Source: CAVVNN01 sp963749605
GTDB taxonomy: Bacteria; Actinomycetota; Thermoleophilia; Solirubrobacterales; 70-9
Direction: 5' to 3'
Assembly: GCA_963749605.1 (NCBI GenBank)
Contig: CAVVNN010000004.1
Span: forward strand, 310,001 to 374,000
Length of the DNA stretch: 64,000 bases
Shown here: positions 33,625 to 41,994 of the stretch, one piece after another
Layout of the letters: every line of letters starts with the position of its first letter
Numbering within the stretch: position 1 is the stretch's first letter
Translations under genes and position numbers: made by a program
The notes under the pieces: model-generated
What the model saw: only the letters and a program-made list of their open reading frames with translations
What the model was told of the DNA's origin: nothing
Databases searched by the model: none

Positions 33625-35097
33625 ATGATCCTGGCGATAGACCAAGGGACCACCGGGACGACCTGCCTCGTCTTCGACGAGGAGGGGCGGATCGCTGGGC
33701 GGGCGTACTCGGAGTTCGAGCAGCATTTTCCCCGGCCGGGTTGGGTCGAGCACGACGCCGGGGAGATCTGGGATGCGACACGGCGGGTCGGGGCCGAGGC
33801 GCTCGCCGACGCCGGCGTCCGTGGCGCCGACCTGGACGGGATCGGGATCGCCAACCAGCGAGAGACCGTGGTCGCCTGGGACCCGGCGACGGGCGAGCCG
33901 GTCCACCGGGCGCTGGTCTGGCAGGACCGGCGCACCGCCGAGCGCTGCGACGAGCTGCGGGCAGCCGGGCATGAGGAACTGGTCCGGGAGCGGACCGGCC
34001 TCGTCATCGACCCCTACTTCTCCGCGACCAAGATCGAGTGGCTGCTGCGCAACGTCGAGCGCGCGGAGCGGGCGGTGTTCGGCACGATCGACTCCTGGCT
34101 CCTCTTCAAGCTGACCGGCCGCCACGCGACCGATTACACGAACGCCTCGCGGACGATGCTGTTCGACATCCGGCGGCTCGCCTGGGACGAGGAGCTGTGC
34201 GCGATGCTCGGGATCGACCCGGCCAGCCTCCCCGAGCCGCTCCCCTCCGCCCACGCCTACGGCACGACCTCGGAGTTCGGTGGCGAGGTGCCGGTGGCGG
34301 GGGTCGCCGGCGACCAGCAGGCGGCGCTGTTCGGGCAGGCCTGCCACCGCGCCGGGATGGCGAAGAACACCTACGGCACCGGCAGCTTCGTGCTCCTCCA
34401 CACCGGCGACGCGGCGCCGGCGCCGGGAGAGGGTCTGCTGACCACGATCGCCGCTGGAGCGGAGGGGGAGAGCGCCTACGCGCTGGAGGCGTCGATCTTC
34501 GTCACCGGCGCCGCGGTGCAGTGGCTGCGCGACGGGCTGGGGATCGTCGGCGAGGTCGCCGAGACCGAGGCGATGGCCGCATCGCTGGCCGGCAACGACG
34601 GCGTCTACTTCGTGCCGGCGCTGACCGGGCTCGGCTCCCCCTACTGGGACCCCTACGCGCGGGGAACGATCGTCGGGTTGACGCGGGGGACGCGGCGCGA
34701 GCACCTGGCCAGGGCCACCCTGGAGGCGATCGCCTACGAGACGGTCGACGCGGTGCGCGCTCAGGAGGCGGCCGCGGGCGCGCGGCTCGAGGTGTTGAAG
34801 GCCGACGGCGGCGCGGTCGCCAACCGCTGGTTGATGCAGTTCCAGGCCGACGTGCTCGGGGCGCCGGTGGTGGTGCCGGAGATCGCCGAGACGACGGCGC
34901 TCGGCGCCGCCTACCTGGCGGGGATCGCCAGCGGCCGCTGGAGCACCGAGCAGGTGGGGAAGATGTGGCGCGAGGCCGCCCGGTATGAGCCGCAGATGGG
35001 CGAGGAGGAGCGCGAGGCGCTTCTCGCCGAGTGGCGCCGCGCGGTCGAACGCTCCCGAGGCTGGGCGGGCCCGGGAGGTCCGGCGGCCTCCGTGTAG
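33625..35097 (+). CDS. glpK: Glycerol kinase
   Basis: 490 residues. The FGGY-family start ILAIDQGTTGTTCLVFD, the NQRETVVAWD substrate segment and the C-terminal signature LKADGGAVANRWLMQFQAD are all typical of glycerol kinase. It phosphorylates glycerol to sn-glycerol 3-phosphate. plsC-like acyltransferase follows after 88 bp on the same strand, so the product could feed phospholipid synthesis. glpF and glpD are not in the window. Confidence 0.95.
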   Translation: MILAIDQGTTGTTCLVFDEEGRIAGRAYSEFEQHFPRPGWVEHDAGEIWDATRRVGAEALADAGVRGADLDGIGIANQRETVVAWDPATGEPVHRALVWQDRRTAERCDELRAAGHEELVRERTGLVIDPYFSATKIEWLLRNVERAERAVFGTIDSWLLFKLTGRHATDYTNASRTMLFDIRRLAWDEELCAMLGIDPASLPEPLPSAHAYGTTSEFGGEVPVAGVAGDQQAALFGQACHRAGMAKNTYGTGSFVLLHTGDAAPAPGEGLLTTIAAGAEGESAYALEASIFVTGAAVQWLRDGLGIVGEVAETEAMAASLAGNDGVYFVPALTGLGSPYWDPYARGTIVGLTRGTRREHLARATLEAIAYETVDAVRAQEAAAGARLEVLKADGGAVANRWLMQFQADVLGAPVVVPEIAETTALGAAYLAGIASGRWSTEQVGKMWREAARYEPQMGEEEREALLAEWRRAVERSRGWAGPGGPAASV

Positions 35098-35185
35098 CCC
35101 GCCGGCTCCTGGCTCCGCTCGGCCCGCGTAACTCCCGTCACCTTCGAGGGTAGGCACCAACGGTGGCTGCGGCCGCCGTCTCGTC

Positions 35186-35929
35186 ATGGCGGAGATGAAG
35201 CCACAGGTCTACAGGGACCCGCGCCCGGCGGAGTACTTCGACCAGTTCCACGCCGCGGCGCGCAGGGGCGTCGGCTGGACCTATACGGCGGTGCGCATCC
35301 TCGTCTCGCTGCCGACGCTCCTCGTCTACCGGGTGTGGGCGATCGGCCTGAAGAACGTGCCGCGCGAGGGCCCGCTGGTCCTCGCCTCAAACCACTTCAG
35401 CCAGATGGACCATTTCTTCATCGGCCTCTATCTGCGTCGCAAGGTCCGCTTCATGGCCAAATCGCAGCTCTTCGGCCCGCCGGTCCTCACCTACGTCTAC
35501 AAGCACGGGGGCGTCTTCCCGATTCGCCGCGGAAACCGCGACGAGGAGGCTTTCAAGACCGCCTACACGCTGCTCGACCAGGGCGAGATGCTGCTCGTCT
35601 ACGCCGAGGGCGGCCGCTCGCGGTCGCAGGAGCTGGGAGAGCCGAGACCTGGGATCGGCCGGATCGCGCTCGAGTCGGGAGCGCCGGTCGTCCCGGTGGC
35701 GATCCACGGCTCGGCGGCGGTGCGGAAATGGAAGAAGCTGCGCTTCCCGAAGGTCACGGTGCAGTTCGGGGAGCCGCTCGTCTTCGGGGTCGAGCTGGGG
35801 TCGAGCCGCGAGCGCCAGCTCGAGGTCGCTGTGGAGGTCTTCGGTCGGGTGCGGGCGATGTATGAGGAGCTGTCTACTCGTAGCGCGCGTCGAGCTGCTC
35901 GTAGAAGGAGGGGTCGTGCCCCGGAGTGA
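35186..35929 (+). CDS. plsC: 1-acyl-glycerol-3-phosphate acyltransferase family protein
   Basis: 247 residues. The acyltransferase motif His70-F-S-Q-M-Asp75 (NHxxxxD), the glycerol-phosphate-binding YAEGGRSRSQELG and the later GAPVVPVAIHG are present. A hydrophobic segment at about 34-50 may anchor it to the membrane. It makes phosphatidate from lysophosphatidate. The C-terminus is very Arg-rich and its last 56 bp overlap the convergent metallo-hydrolase gene. Confidence 0.9.
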   Translation: MAEMKPQVYRDPRPAEYFDQFHAAARRGVGWTYTAVRILVSLPTLLVYRVWAIGLKNVPREGPLVLASNHFSQMDHFFIGLYLRRKVRFMAKSQLFGPPVLTYVYKHGGVFPIRRGNRDEEAFKTAYTLLDQGEMLLVYAEGGRSRSQELGEPRPGIGRIALESGAPVVPVAIHGSAAVRKWKKLRFPKVTVQFGEPLVFGVELGSSRERQLEVAVEVFGRVRAMYEELSTRSARRAARRRRGRAPE

Positions 35930-36785
35930 TCACCGCGTGGGGGAACTCGCGGTGGAAGAGCTTCAGCTCCTGCAGTGAGCGGCGGAAGTTGTGGGCGTCG
36001 AAGGGGCGGGGTGGCAGCGGCGCGTTGCCCTCGAGCTGGCCGTAGGTGTACATCGCGTCGCCGCCGATGACGAAGTCGCGCTCCTCGAGATGGGCGATCA
36101 CCGACATGTGGCCCGCGCTGTGGCCCGGGGTGAAGGCGAGCCGGATGGAGCCGTCGCCGAAGAGGTCGAAGGTGCGGCCGAAGGTTGCGTAGGAGTCGAC
36201 CCCGCCGCGGTCGAAGTCGACGGTGCGGTAGTCGAAGGCGTAGTCGAAGTGGGCGCGGCGGTAGCCGTTGAGGAGGGGGCGAGGACCGGTTGAGGCCGCC
36301 TCCCACTCGTCTTCGCTGACCACGAAGGCCGAGTTCGGGAACTCGGAGATCGCCGAGGTGTGGTCGAGGTGCATGTGGGTCATCACGACGATCGGGATCT
36401 CGCCGGGGTCGAGGCCGCGCTTGCGCAGCTGCGCGGGGACGTCCTCGCCCTGCTCCAGCTGCGGCTTGGCGGCGCGGGTCGCCAGCTTGCCGAAGTTCTC
36501 GCTGCCGTTGGTGGCGATAGAGGGATGCAGGCCGGTGTCGACGAGGACGGCCCCGGCGCTGGGGTGGCGGATCAGGAAGGCGGGGATCGGCACCACGTGC
36601 GGCGGCTTGCCGCGCAGGATCGCCTGCAGCACCTTCAGCGTGACGAAGTGGCCGCTCGGGCTTTCCATCGTCGCCTGTGGGAAGTCGACGCGCCCGGCGA
36701 CGATCGGTTCGACCGCCACGGTGGCGCCGGGGGTGCCACCGGCAAGCGGCTCGTGAAGCGGTTTGGCCTCCACGTGCACCTTCAT
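35874..36785 (-). CDS. Metallo-beta-lactamase-fold hydrolase (AHL-lactonase-like)
   Basis: 303 residues. The zinc-binding His137-M-His139-L-Asp141-His142 motif, a further His in FTPGHSAGH and Asp in IGGDAMY match the lactonase branch of the metallo-beta-lactamase fold. The natural substrate is not known; N-acyl homoserine lactonases are the nearest named relatives. It overlaps the end of the acyltransferase gene by 56 bp on the opposite strand. Confidence 0.88.
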   Translation of the reverse strand: MKVHVEAKPLHEPLAGGTPGATVAVEPIVAGRVDFPQATMESPSGHFVTLKVLQAILRGKPPHVVPIPAFLIRHPSAGAVLVDTGLHPSIATNGSENFGKLATRAAKPQLEQGEDVPAQLRKRGLDPGEIPIVVMTHMHLDHTSAISEFPNSAFVVSEDEWEAASTGPRPLLNGYRRAHFDYAFDYRTVDFDRGGVDSYATFGRTFDLFGDGSIRLAFTPGHSAGHMSVIAHLEERDFVIGGDAMYTYGQLEGNAPLPPRPFDAHNFRRSLQELKLFHREFPHAVITPGHDPSFYEQLDARYE

Positions 36786-36831
36786 CGCCGAGTCACATTA
36801 CCTGGGACGAGGTCGCCTATAGGCTTGCGCC

Positions 36832-37668
36832 GTGAGCTCGAGCATCTTCAGGCCCGGATTGCTCGACGGCCAGATCTGTGTCGTCTCCGGCGCAGGCAGC
36901 GGCCTGGGGCGGGCGACGGCGCTGGAGCTGGCGGGGCTGGGGGCGGTGGTGGTCGGTTGCGGGCGGCGCGAGGAGCCGCTGGCCGAGACGGCGGCGCTCG
37001 CCGCGGAGTTGCCCGGCGCGTTCGAGCGCGAAGCGATGGACATTCGCGAGGAGGAGGCCGTCGAGCGGCTCTTCGACGGCGTGCTCGATCGCCACGAACG
37101 CCTCGACGTGCTGGTCAACAACGCCGGCGGGCAGTTCATGAGCCCGGCTGAGGCGATCACGCCGAAAGGGTTCCGCACGGTGATCGAGCTGAACGTGCAG
37201 GGGACCTGGCTGATGACCCACGCCGCCGCGACCAAGGCCTTCATCCCGCAGGGAGGCGGAAAGGTCCTCAGCGTCACCCTCTCCCCCCACAACGGGATGC
37301 CGGGCATGGTTCACTCGGGCGCGGCGCGCGCCGCGGTCGAGAACATGATGCGGACACTGGCGGTCGAGTGGGCGCGGTTCGGGATCAAGACCTGCGCCTT
37401 GGCCGCCGGCCAGTTCGCGACCGAGACCCTGCTCACCAAGTACCCGCAGGTGGTGGTCGACAACCTGGAGCGCTCGATCCCGATCGGCCGCGCCGGTCGC
37501 CCTGAGGAGATGGCCTGGCTCGTCGCCTACCTGGCCTCGCCCGCCGGGGACTTCTTCTCCGGCACGACGATCACGATCGACGGCGCCCGCGACAACTGGG
37601 CCGGGCCCTGGCCGCCGGAGGCGATCGCCACCGAGGGCGGCGACCCGGTCGCCGAGGAGCGCCGTTAG
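36832..37668 (+). CDS. SDR-family protein, dienoyl-CoA-reductase-like, atypical catalytic site
   Basis: 278 residues from GTG 36832. The cofactor loop GAGSGLGRA and LVNNAGG are canonical. Where most SDRs have YxxxK, this has S-G-A-A-R (residues 162-167, HSGAARAAVENMM), so both Tyr and Lys are replaced. The surrounding pattern resembles 2,4-dienoyl-CoA reductases, which also lack the standard Tyr but keep Lys. Activity is therefore uncertain. The final 4 bp overlap the convergent nitroreductase-family gene. Confidence 0.85.
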   Translation: MSSSIFRPGLLDGQICVVSGAGSGLGRATALELAGLGAVVVGCGRREEPLAETAALAAELPGAFEREAMDIREEEAVERLFDGVLDRHERLDVLVNNAGGQFMSPAEAITPKGFRTVIELNVQGTWLMTHAAATKAFIPQGGGKVLSVTLSPHNGMPGMVHSGAARAAVENMMRTLAVEWARFGIKTCALAAGQFATETLLTKYPQVVVDNLERSIPIGRAGRPEEMAWLVAYLASPAGDFFSGTTITIDGARDNWAGPWPPEAIATEGGDPVAEERR

Positions 37669-38096
37669 CGCGGCTCGAGCACGACCAGCGGGATCTCGCG
37701 GTCGGTGCGTGCCTTGTAGTCCTTGTAGCCAGGGTAGGCCTTGACCGCCTTCGCCCAGAGGCGGTCGCGCTCCTCCGGCGTGGCCACGCGGGCGTGGACC
37801 CGCCGCTTCTCGGCGGCGATCTGCACCGTTGTGTCGGGATTGGCGATCAGGTTGTGGTACCAGGCGGGGTGCTTCGGAAAGCCGCCTTTGGAGGCGACGA
37901 TGACGACGTCGTCGCCGTTCTCGACGTAGAGCAGCGGGGAGGTGCGCTTGGTGCCGCTCTTCGCCCCGACGTGGTCGAGCAGCAGGATCGTCGGCAGGCC
38001 GGGGAGGGTGTGGCCGATGCGCCCACCCGTCGCTCGGTAGACGAACGTGTGGACGCCCATGAAGCGACGGAGGACAGGCCAGATCCGATCCGTCAC
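37665..38096 (-). CDS. Deazaflavin (F420)-dependent nitroreductase family protein
   Basis: 143 residues from GTG 38096. The split-barrel family pattern is visible: LLLDHVGAKSGTKRTSPLLY and SKGGFPKHPAWYHNLIANPD. Actinobacterial relatives (Ddn-like) use coenzyme F420 to reduce quinones or nitro compounds. A second family member lies at 45984-46493. It converges on the SDR gene and is 44 bp downstream of the FabG-like gene on the same strand. Confidence 0.9.
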   Translation of the reverse strand: MTDRIWPVLRRFMGVHTFVYRATGGRIGHTLPGLPTILLLDHVGAKSGTKRTSPLLYVENGDDVVIVASKGGFPKHPAWYHNLIANPDTTVQIAAEKRRVHARVATPEERDRLWAKAVKAYPGYKDYKARTDREIPLVVLEPR

Positions 38097-38140
38097 CTCG
38101 AGGTAAAGGATCTGGGGCCTGTCCTTCGTCGCCTTGGCGC

Positions 38141-38971
38141 TCAGGTGTACATCCCCCCGAACATCCCGCCGGTGATGTTCAGCACCTGGCCATGGACGTA
38201 GTTAGCGAGCGGGGAGGCGAGGAAGAGGACCGGGCCTGCCGCCTCCTCCGGCTGGGCGGGGCGGCCGATCGGGATGATCGCCGAGGCCATCGCCCGCATC
38301 TGCTCGGGGATGCCCAGCTCGATCTTCTCGCCGGTCGGCGAGGTCATCTCTCCGCCGCTCTCTTTGGCCGCGGTCAGCCGCGTCTCGACGAAGCCGAAGG
38401 CGACGGCGTTGACGTTGATCTTGAACTGGCCCCACTCCTTGGCAAGGGTTTTCGTAAGGCCGACGACGCCCATCTTCGCGGCCGAGTAGTTGACCTGGCC
38501 GGCGTTCCCCATCGTCCCCGACGTCGAGGAGACGTTGATCAGCTTGCGGAAGACCTCCTTGCCCTCGTTGCGCTCCGCCTTGGCGGCCTCGCGCCAGTGG
38601 GGGGCGAGCGCCCGGGCGACGCGGAAGGGAACGACGGTGTGGATGTCGAGCATCGCCTGGAACTGCTCGTCGCTCATCTTGTGGGCGACGCCGTCCCAGG
38701 TGTAGCCGGCGTTGTTGACGGCGATGTCGACGGCGCCGAAGGCCTCGACCGCGGCGGCGACCAGCTCGTCGGCCGCACCCTCCTTGGTCAGATCGCCGGC
38801 GAAGACGGCCGTCTCGCCGTCGATCTCGCTCGCCGTCTGCTCGGCGACGTCGGCGTCGAGGTCGTTGATCAGAACCTTGGCGCCCTCGCCCGCGAACAGC
38901 TCAGCGGTGGCCCGGCCGATCCCTCTGGCCGACCCGGTGACGATCGCCGCTTTCCCATCGAGAAGTCCCAT
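38141..38971 (-). CDS. SDR-family oxidoreductase (FabG-like)
   Basis: 276 residues. TGSARGIGRA, NNAGYTWDG, the catalytic Ser in NVSSTSG and Tyr/Lys in YSAAKMG are all intact. It is probably an NAD(P)H-dependent 3-oxoacyl reductase or related dehydrogenase. Compared with FabG it has an insert before the substrate loop (ESGGEMTSPTGEKIELG). Substrate unknown. Confidence 0.9.
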   Translation of the reverse strand: MGLLDGKAAIVTGSARGIGRATAELFAGEGAKVLINDLDADVAEQTASEIDGETAVFAGDLTKEGAADELVAAAVEAFGAVDIAVNNAGYTWDGVAHKMSDEQFQAMLDIHTVVPFRVARALAPHWREAAKAERNEGKEVFRKLINVSSTSGTMGNAGQVNYSAAKMGVVGLTKTLAKEWGQFKINVNAVAFGFVETRLTAAKESGGEMTSPTGEKIELGIPEQMRAMASAIIPIGRPAQPEEAAGPVLFLASPLANYVHGQVLNITGGMFGGMYT

Positions 38972-39068
38972 CAGTCTGCGTCTCCTTTTGGCTCGTGAAG
39001 TCGGCCGGGAGGCTATAGGTAAGCGTGCGCCCCTGGCTGCTCGGCCAGGCGGGGTTGGCTGTGCTGCT

Positions 39069-39566
39069 TCACCCCTGCGGCGGCTCCGCGGCAGGCGGTT
39101 GCTCCTGAGGCAGGGGCGGCGGCATCTGGTCCGTGGGGCTCGGTGGAGCGGGCTCGCCGGGCAGCGCCTCGGCTTCTGCCAGCCAGAGGTCGTTCAGCGA
39201 GACCTGGATGTAGGCCCAGAGGCCGGGAGCGAGGAGGACGTAGAGGATGATCGCGATCCAGCCGTTGAGCGGCTCCTGGCCGCCGAGTCGCGACGCGCCC
39301 ATCACGCGCTTGGTCCCGCGCCAGTAGGTGACCAGAGCGGGCACCACGATCAGGCCGCCGGGGAAGAGCGCCAGCACCGAGTTGGTCGGGTTCTGGCCGA
39401 GGTCATAGCCCTTCGCATTGCCATAGTCGCGCAGCTCGCGGTTGATCCGGTACCACCAGACGAGGTGGTAGATGCCGAACGTGATGAGTGGAAGGAGGGC
39501 CGCAGCCCATGGGCTGCGGATCTTGACCTTTTCCGCACTGCCCCGTAGCTGCATTTCGTAGGCCAT
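39069..39566 (-). CDS. DUF4234-like membrane protein
   Basis: 165 residues from ATG 39566. About four hydrophobic segments in the first 130 residues, starting SPWAAALLPLITFGIYHLVWWYR (the DUF4234 pattern with Trp-Tyr-Arg), followed by a Pro/Glu-rich cytoplasmic-looking tail. Function unknown. It is divergent from the GAP-family gene. Confidence 0.78.
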   Translation of the reverse strand: MAYEMQLRGSAEKVKIRSPWAAALLPLITFGIYHLVWWYRINRELRDYGNAKGYDLGQNPTNSVLALFPGGLIVVPALVTYWRGTKRVMGASRLGGQEPLNGWIAIILYVLLAPGLWAYIQVSLNDLWLAEAEALPGEPAPPSPTDQMPPPLPQEQPPAAEPPQG

Positions 39567-39651
39567 CTGAATCTCGCGTTCTCCCCGCCTGTCGGTTGGG
39601 GAAGACCCTACTCGACGGCTGGAGGGAAGCCAGCGTCTAGGCTGGCCAGCG

Positions 39652-40356
39652 GTGAACGGGGACCTGAGCAGCGTCTTCCTCCTCTCGCTGCTGGCGATGT
39701 TCAACCCGACGCTGCTCGCGGCCGTGACCGTGATGATGCTGCTGCCCAACACGAAGCGGCTGATGCTCGGCTACCTGCTCGGCGCCTACACGACGAGCAT
39801 CACGTTGGGCCTGGCGATCGTCTTCTCGCTGAACGGGTCAGGCGCGGTCGAAACCGCGAGGAACACCCTCAGCCCGAGCGAGGACATCGCCCTCGGGCTC
39901 CTGTTGCTGCTGGTCGCGTTCGTGCTGGGGACCGGGCGCGACGCGCGGCTGCAGGAGCGACGGCGCCGTCGCAAGGAGGCGAAGGAAAGCTCCGGTGAGG
40001 CAAGGGAATCGTGGCCGGAGCGAATGCTTGGGCGGGGGTCGGCCCGGGTCACCTTCGCGCTGGGAGTCGTGCTCACCTTCCCCGGTGTGTCCTACCTGGC
40101 CGCACTCAACCACATCGCGAAGCTGGACCCCGGGACGGTGCCCACCGTGCTTCTCGTCGTCGGTTTCTGCCTGATGCAGCAGCTGCTGCTCGAGGCGCCG
40201 CTGCTCGGCTATGCGATCGCGCCGGATTGGACCCAGGATGCGGTGACGCGTTTCCGGGCGTGGCTGGGCCGCAGCGGCCGCCGCGCCGCCGTGATCGGCG
40301 CCGCGGCGATCGGCGCGCTGCTTCTCATCCGTGGCTTGATCACGCTGCTGGGTTAG
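39652..40356 (+). CDS. GAP (SfLAP)-family membrane protein
   Basis: 234 residues from GTG 39652. Six hydrophobic segments in two groups of three separated by a charged loop (ERRRRRKEAKESSGEARES), the layout of the actinobacterial GAP/Sap family, which includes mycobacterial glycolipid export helpers. A role in moving a lipid or small molecule is inferred only from the family. The last 4 bp overlap the convergent SnoaL-like gene. Confidence 0.78.
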   Translation: MNGDLSSVFLLSLLAMFNPTLLAAVTVMMLLPNTKRLMLGYLLGAYTTSITLGLAIVFSLNGSGAVETARNTLSPSEDIALGLLLLLVAFVLGTGRDARLQERRRRRKEAKESSGEARESWPERMLGRGSARVTFALGVVLTFPGVSYLAALNHIAKLDPGTVPTVLLVVGFCLMQQLLLEAPLLGYAIAPDWTQDAVTRFRAWLGRSGRRAAVIGAAAIGALLLIRGLITLLG

Positions 40357-40775
40357 AGCTTGCCGATCTGGGCCAGGTACTCGTCGAGGGCCTTGGTTTT
40401 CTGGGTGTCCTCGTAGACCTCGTATTCGCGCAGCAGGCCCCAGGAGATGCGGCCCCAGATCACGTAGCGGTTCTCGTAGACGCGCTCGCCGTCGGAGGAG
40501 TCGAGATGATCGGTGCCGCGGACGCAGATCGTCTGCCTCCAGGGGAAGCCCTTGAGGATCACCTCGTCGGGGTGGATCTGGATGCCGGCGTCGGCGAACC
40601 TGCGCAGCCAGGGCTCCAGCTTCTCCTTGCCCTCCAGCTCGGTTGCCCAGGAGCTGTCGCCGGGGAAGCGGAATTTCACATCCGCGGCGTCCATCTTCAG
40701 CGTCGGGCCGATATCCCCGGCGCTTGCCCTCTCCATGTTGCGGGCGATCATCTTCTTGGCCAGCCACGAAAGCAT
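40353..40775 (-). CDS. SnoaL/NTF2-like protein
   Basis: 140 residues from ATG 40775, supported by AAGGAGG seven bases upstream. The alpha+beta pattern (ADVKFRFPGDSSWATELEG, then WLRRFADAG, ending in VRGTDHLDSSDG) fits the NTF2/SnoaL fold. No catalytic set is recognisable, so function is unknown. Next gene upstream on the same strand is a SixA-type phosphatase, 13 bp away. Confidence 0.78.
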   Translation of the reverse strand: MLSWLAKKMIARNMERASAGDIGPTLKMDAADVKFRFPGDSSWATELEGKEKLEPWLRRFADAGIQIHPDEVILKGFPWRQTICVRGTDHLDSSDGERVYENRYVIWGRISWGLLREYEVYEDTQKTKALDEYLAQIGKL

Positions 40776-40788
40776 CGGTGCCTCCTTC

Positions 40789-41223
40789 TCACTCCGCGGC
40801 AATCGCACGGAGGTCGTTGGGCCTCAGCAGCGCGACCAGCGTATTGCCGTTGACGATGGCGAGGCCGCCCTTCTTCAGCTTCGCGCTGGCGCCGGTGAGG
40901 CGGCCGACCTCGGCCGAGAAGTCCGGCTCGTGGCCGACGAGAAGGACCTCGCCGCGACCGGCGGCGAGCTCGAGCGCGTCGAAGACCCCGCCGCGCAGCT
41001 GGGGTGTCTCCTCAGGCTCGATCTCAAGCACCTCGCAGGCGAGCCGGGCCGTATCGGCGGCGCGCACCTTCGAGCTGGTCAGACAGGCCTCGATCTCGGC
41101 GCCCATCGTCGCCAGGGCCCGGCCGGCCGCCACGGCTTGGCGTTGCCCCTTCTCGGTCAGCCGTCGGGCCGAGTCGTCGCCATTCCCGTCCTCGGCGTCT
41201 CCGTGTCGCAAGAGGTAGATCAC
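40789..41223 (-). CDS. SixA-type phosphohistidine phosphatase
   Basis: 144 residues from GTG 41223. The histidine-phosphatase motif R6-H7-G8 opens the protein and the second catalytic His lies in LLVGHEPD. SixA-type enzymes dephosphorylate phosphohistidine proteins. It precedes the SnoaL-like gene on the same strand. Confidence 0.9.
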   Translation of the reverse strand: MIYLLRHGDAEDGNGDDSARRLTEKGQRQAVAAGRALATMGAEIEACLTSSKVRAADTARLACEVLEIEPEETPQLRGGVFDALELAAGRGEVLLVGHEPDFSAEVGRLTGASAKLKKGGLAIVNGNTLVALLRPNDLRAIAAE

Positions 41224-41274
41224 GCCATCCTCACCCGTCGGTTTCTCCCATGTGGAAACGCTACCCGTCCACCG

Positions 41275-41991
41275 TCAGCAGGGGCCCAATCGACTCAGCC
41301 TGCGGCGGTAGACCCGCATCGAGCTGTGCTTCCAGTCGCCGTGGGTCTGGTTGCGCAGGCTGGGTACCAGCTCGCGGTGGTATGGCGAGCTGAGGCTCTC
41401 GTTGTGCCCGATCACGTTGCGCAGCTTGATACGGAAGCGGCAGCGCAGGTACTGGGTGAGGCGCAGCGAGGCGCGCAGCTGGCGGCGGTTGCCGAGCACG
41501 TCCGAGTCGGCGAAGCCGGTGTGCTCGATCCCGATCGCCGTCCAGTTGAGCCCGACCGTGTGCCGGCAGCGGATCGCCAGGTGGACGAGTTCGTAGATAT
41601 GTCCGGAGGAGGAGACGACGAAGTGGGAGCAGACGTTGGGCAGCTCGTGCAGCTCGACGTCCGGGACGTCGGGGGCGAACGCGTTGTAGACCGCGGCGGC
41701 GGTGCCGGCCACCGCGACGTGCTCGACGATCACGCGAGGGTGCCGCAGCCGCCACGTGCTTTCGCCGTAGTGACGGGCGGAGTAGGCGGCCATCTGACGC
41801 TTGCGCTTGGGGCCGAACGGGATCAGCCAGGAGATGATGTGGGGCCGCGGAGCGGCCGCCCGCGGCGTCGCCGAAGCCACCGGGCCCGGCGATGCCTGCG
41901 TTGCTCCTCCCACACCGACGGCGCCCCAGGCGCAGAGGGCGACGGTGGCAGCAACCAGAGCCGACCGCCGGCGAATCGACCCGTGGGTCAT
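41275..41991 (-). CDS. Secreted N-acetylmuramoyl-L-alanine amidase (Amidase_2-like)
   Basis: 238 residues with a signal peptide (about 1-32, Ala-rich). The amidase/PGRP fold is indicated by VIVEHVAVAG, NVCSHFVVSSSGHIYEL, IGIEHTGF and a late HGDWKHSSM region that supplies zinc ligands. Such enzymes cut the amide between MurNAc and the stem peptide. It lies 3 bp downstream of arsJ on the same strand, but a functional link is unlikely. Confidence 0.85.
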   Translation of the reverse strand: MTHGSIRRRSALVAATVALCAWGAVGVGGATQASPGPVASATPRAAAPRPHIISWLIPFGPKRKRQMAAYSARHYGESTWRLRHPRVIVEHVAVAGTAAAVYNAFAPDVPDVELHELPNVCSHFVVSSSGHIYELVHLAIRCRHTVGLNWTAIGIEHTGFADSDVLGNRRQLRASLRLTQYLRCRFRIKLRNVIGHNESLSSPYHRELVPSLRNQTHGDWKHSSMRVYRRRLSRLGPC

Positions 41992-41994
41992 CCG

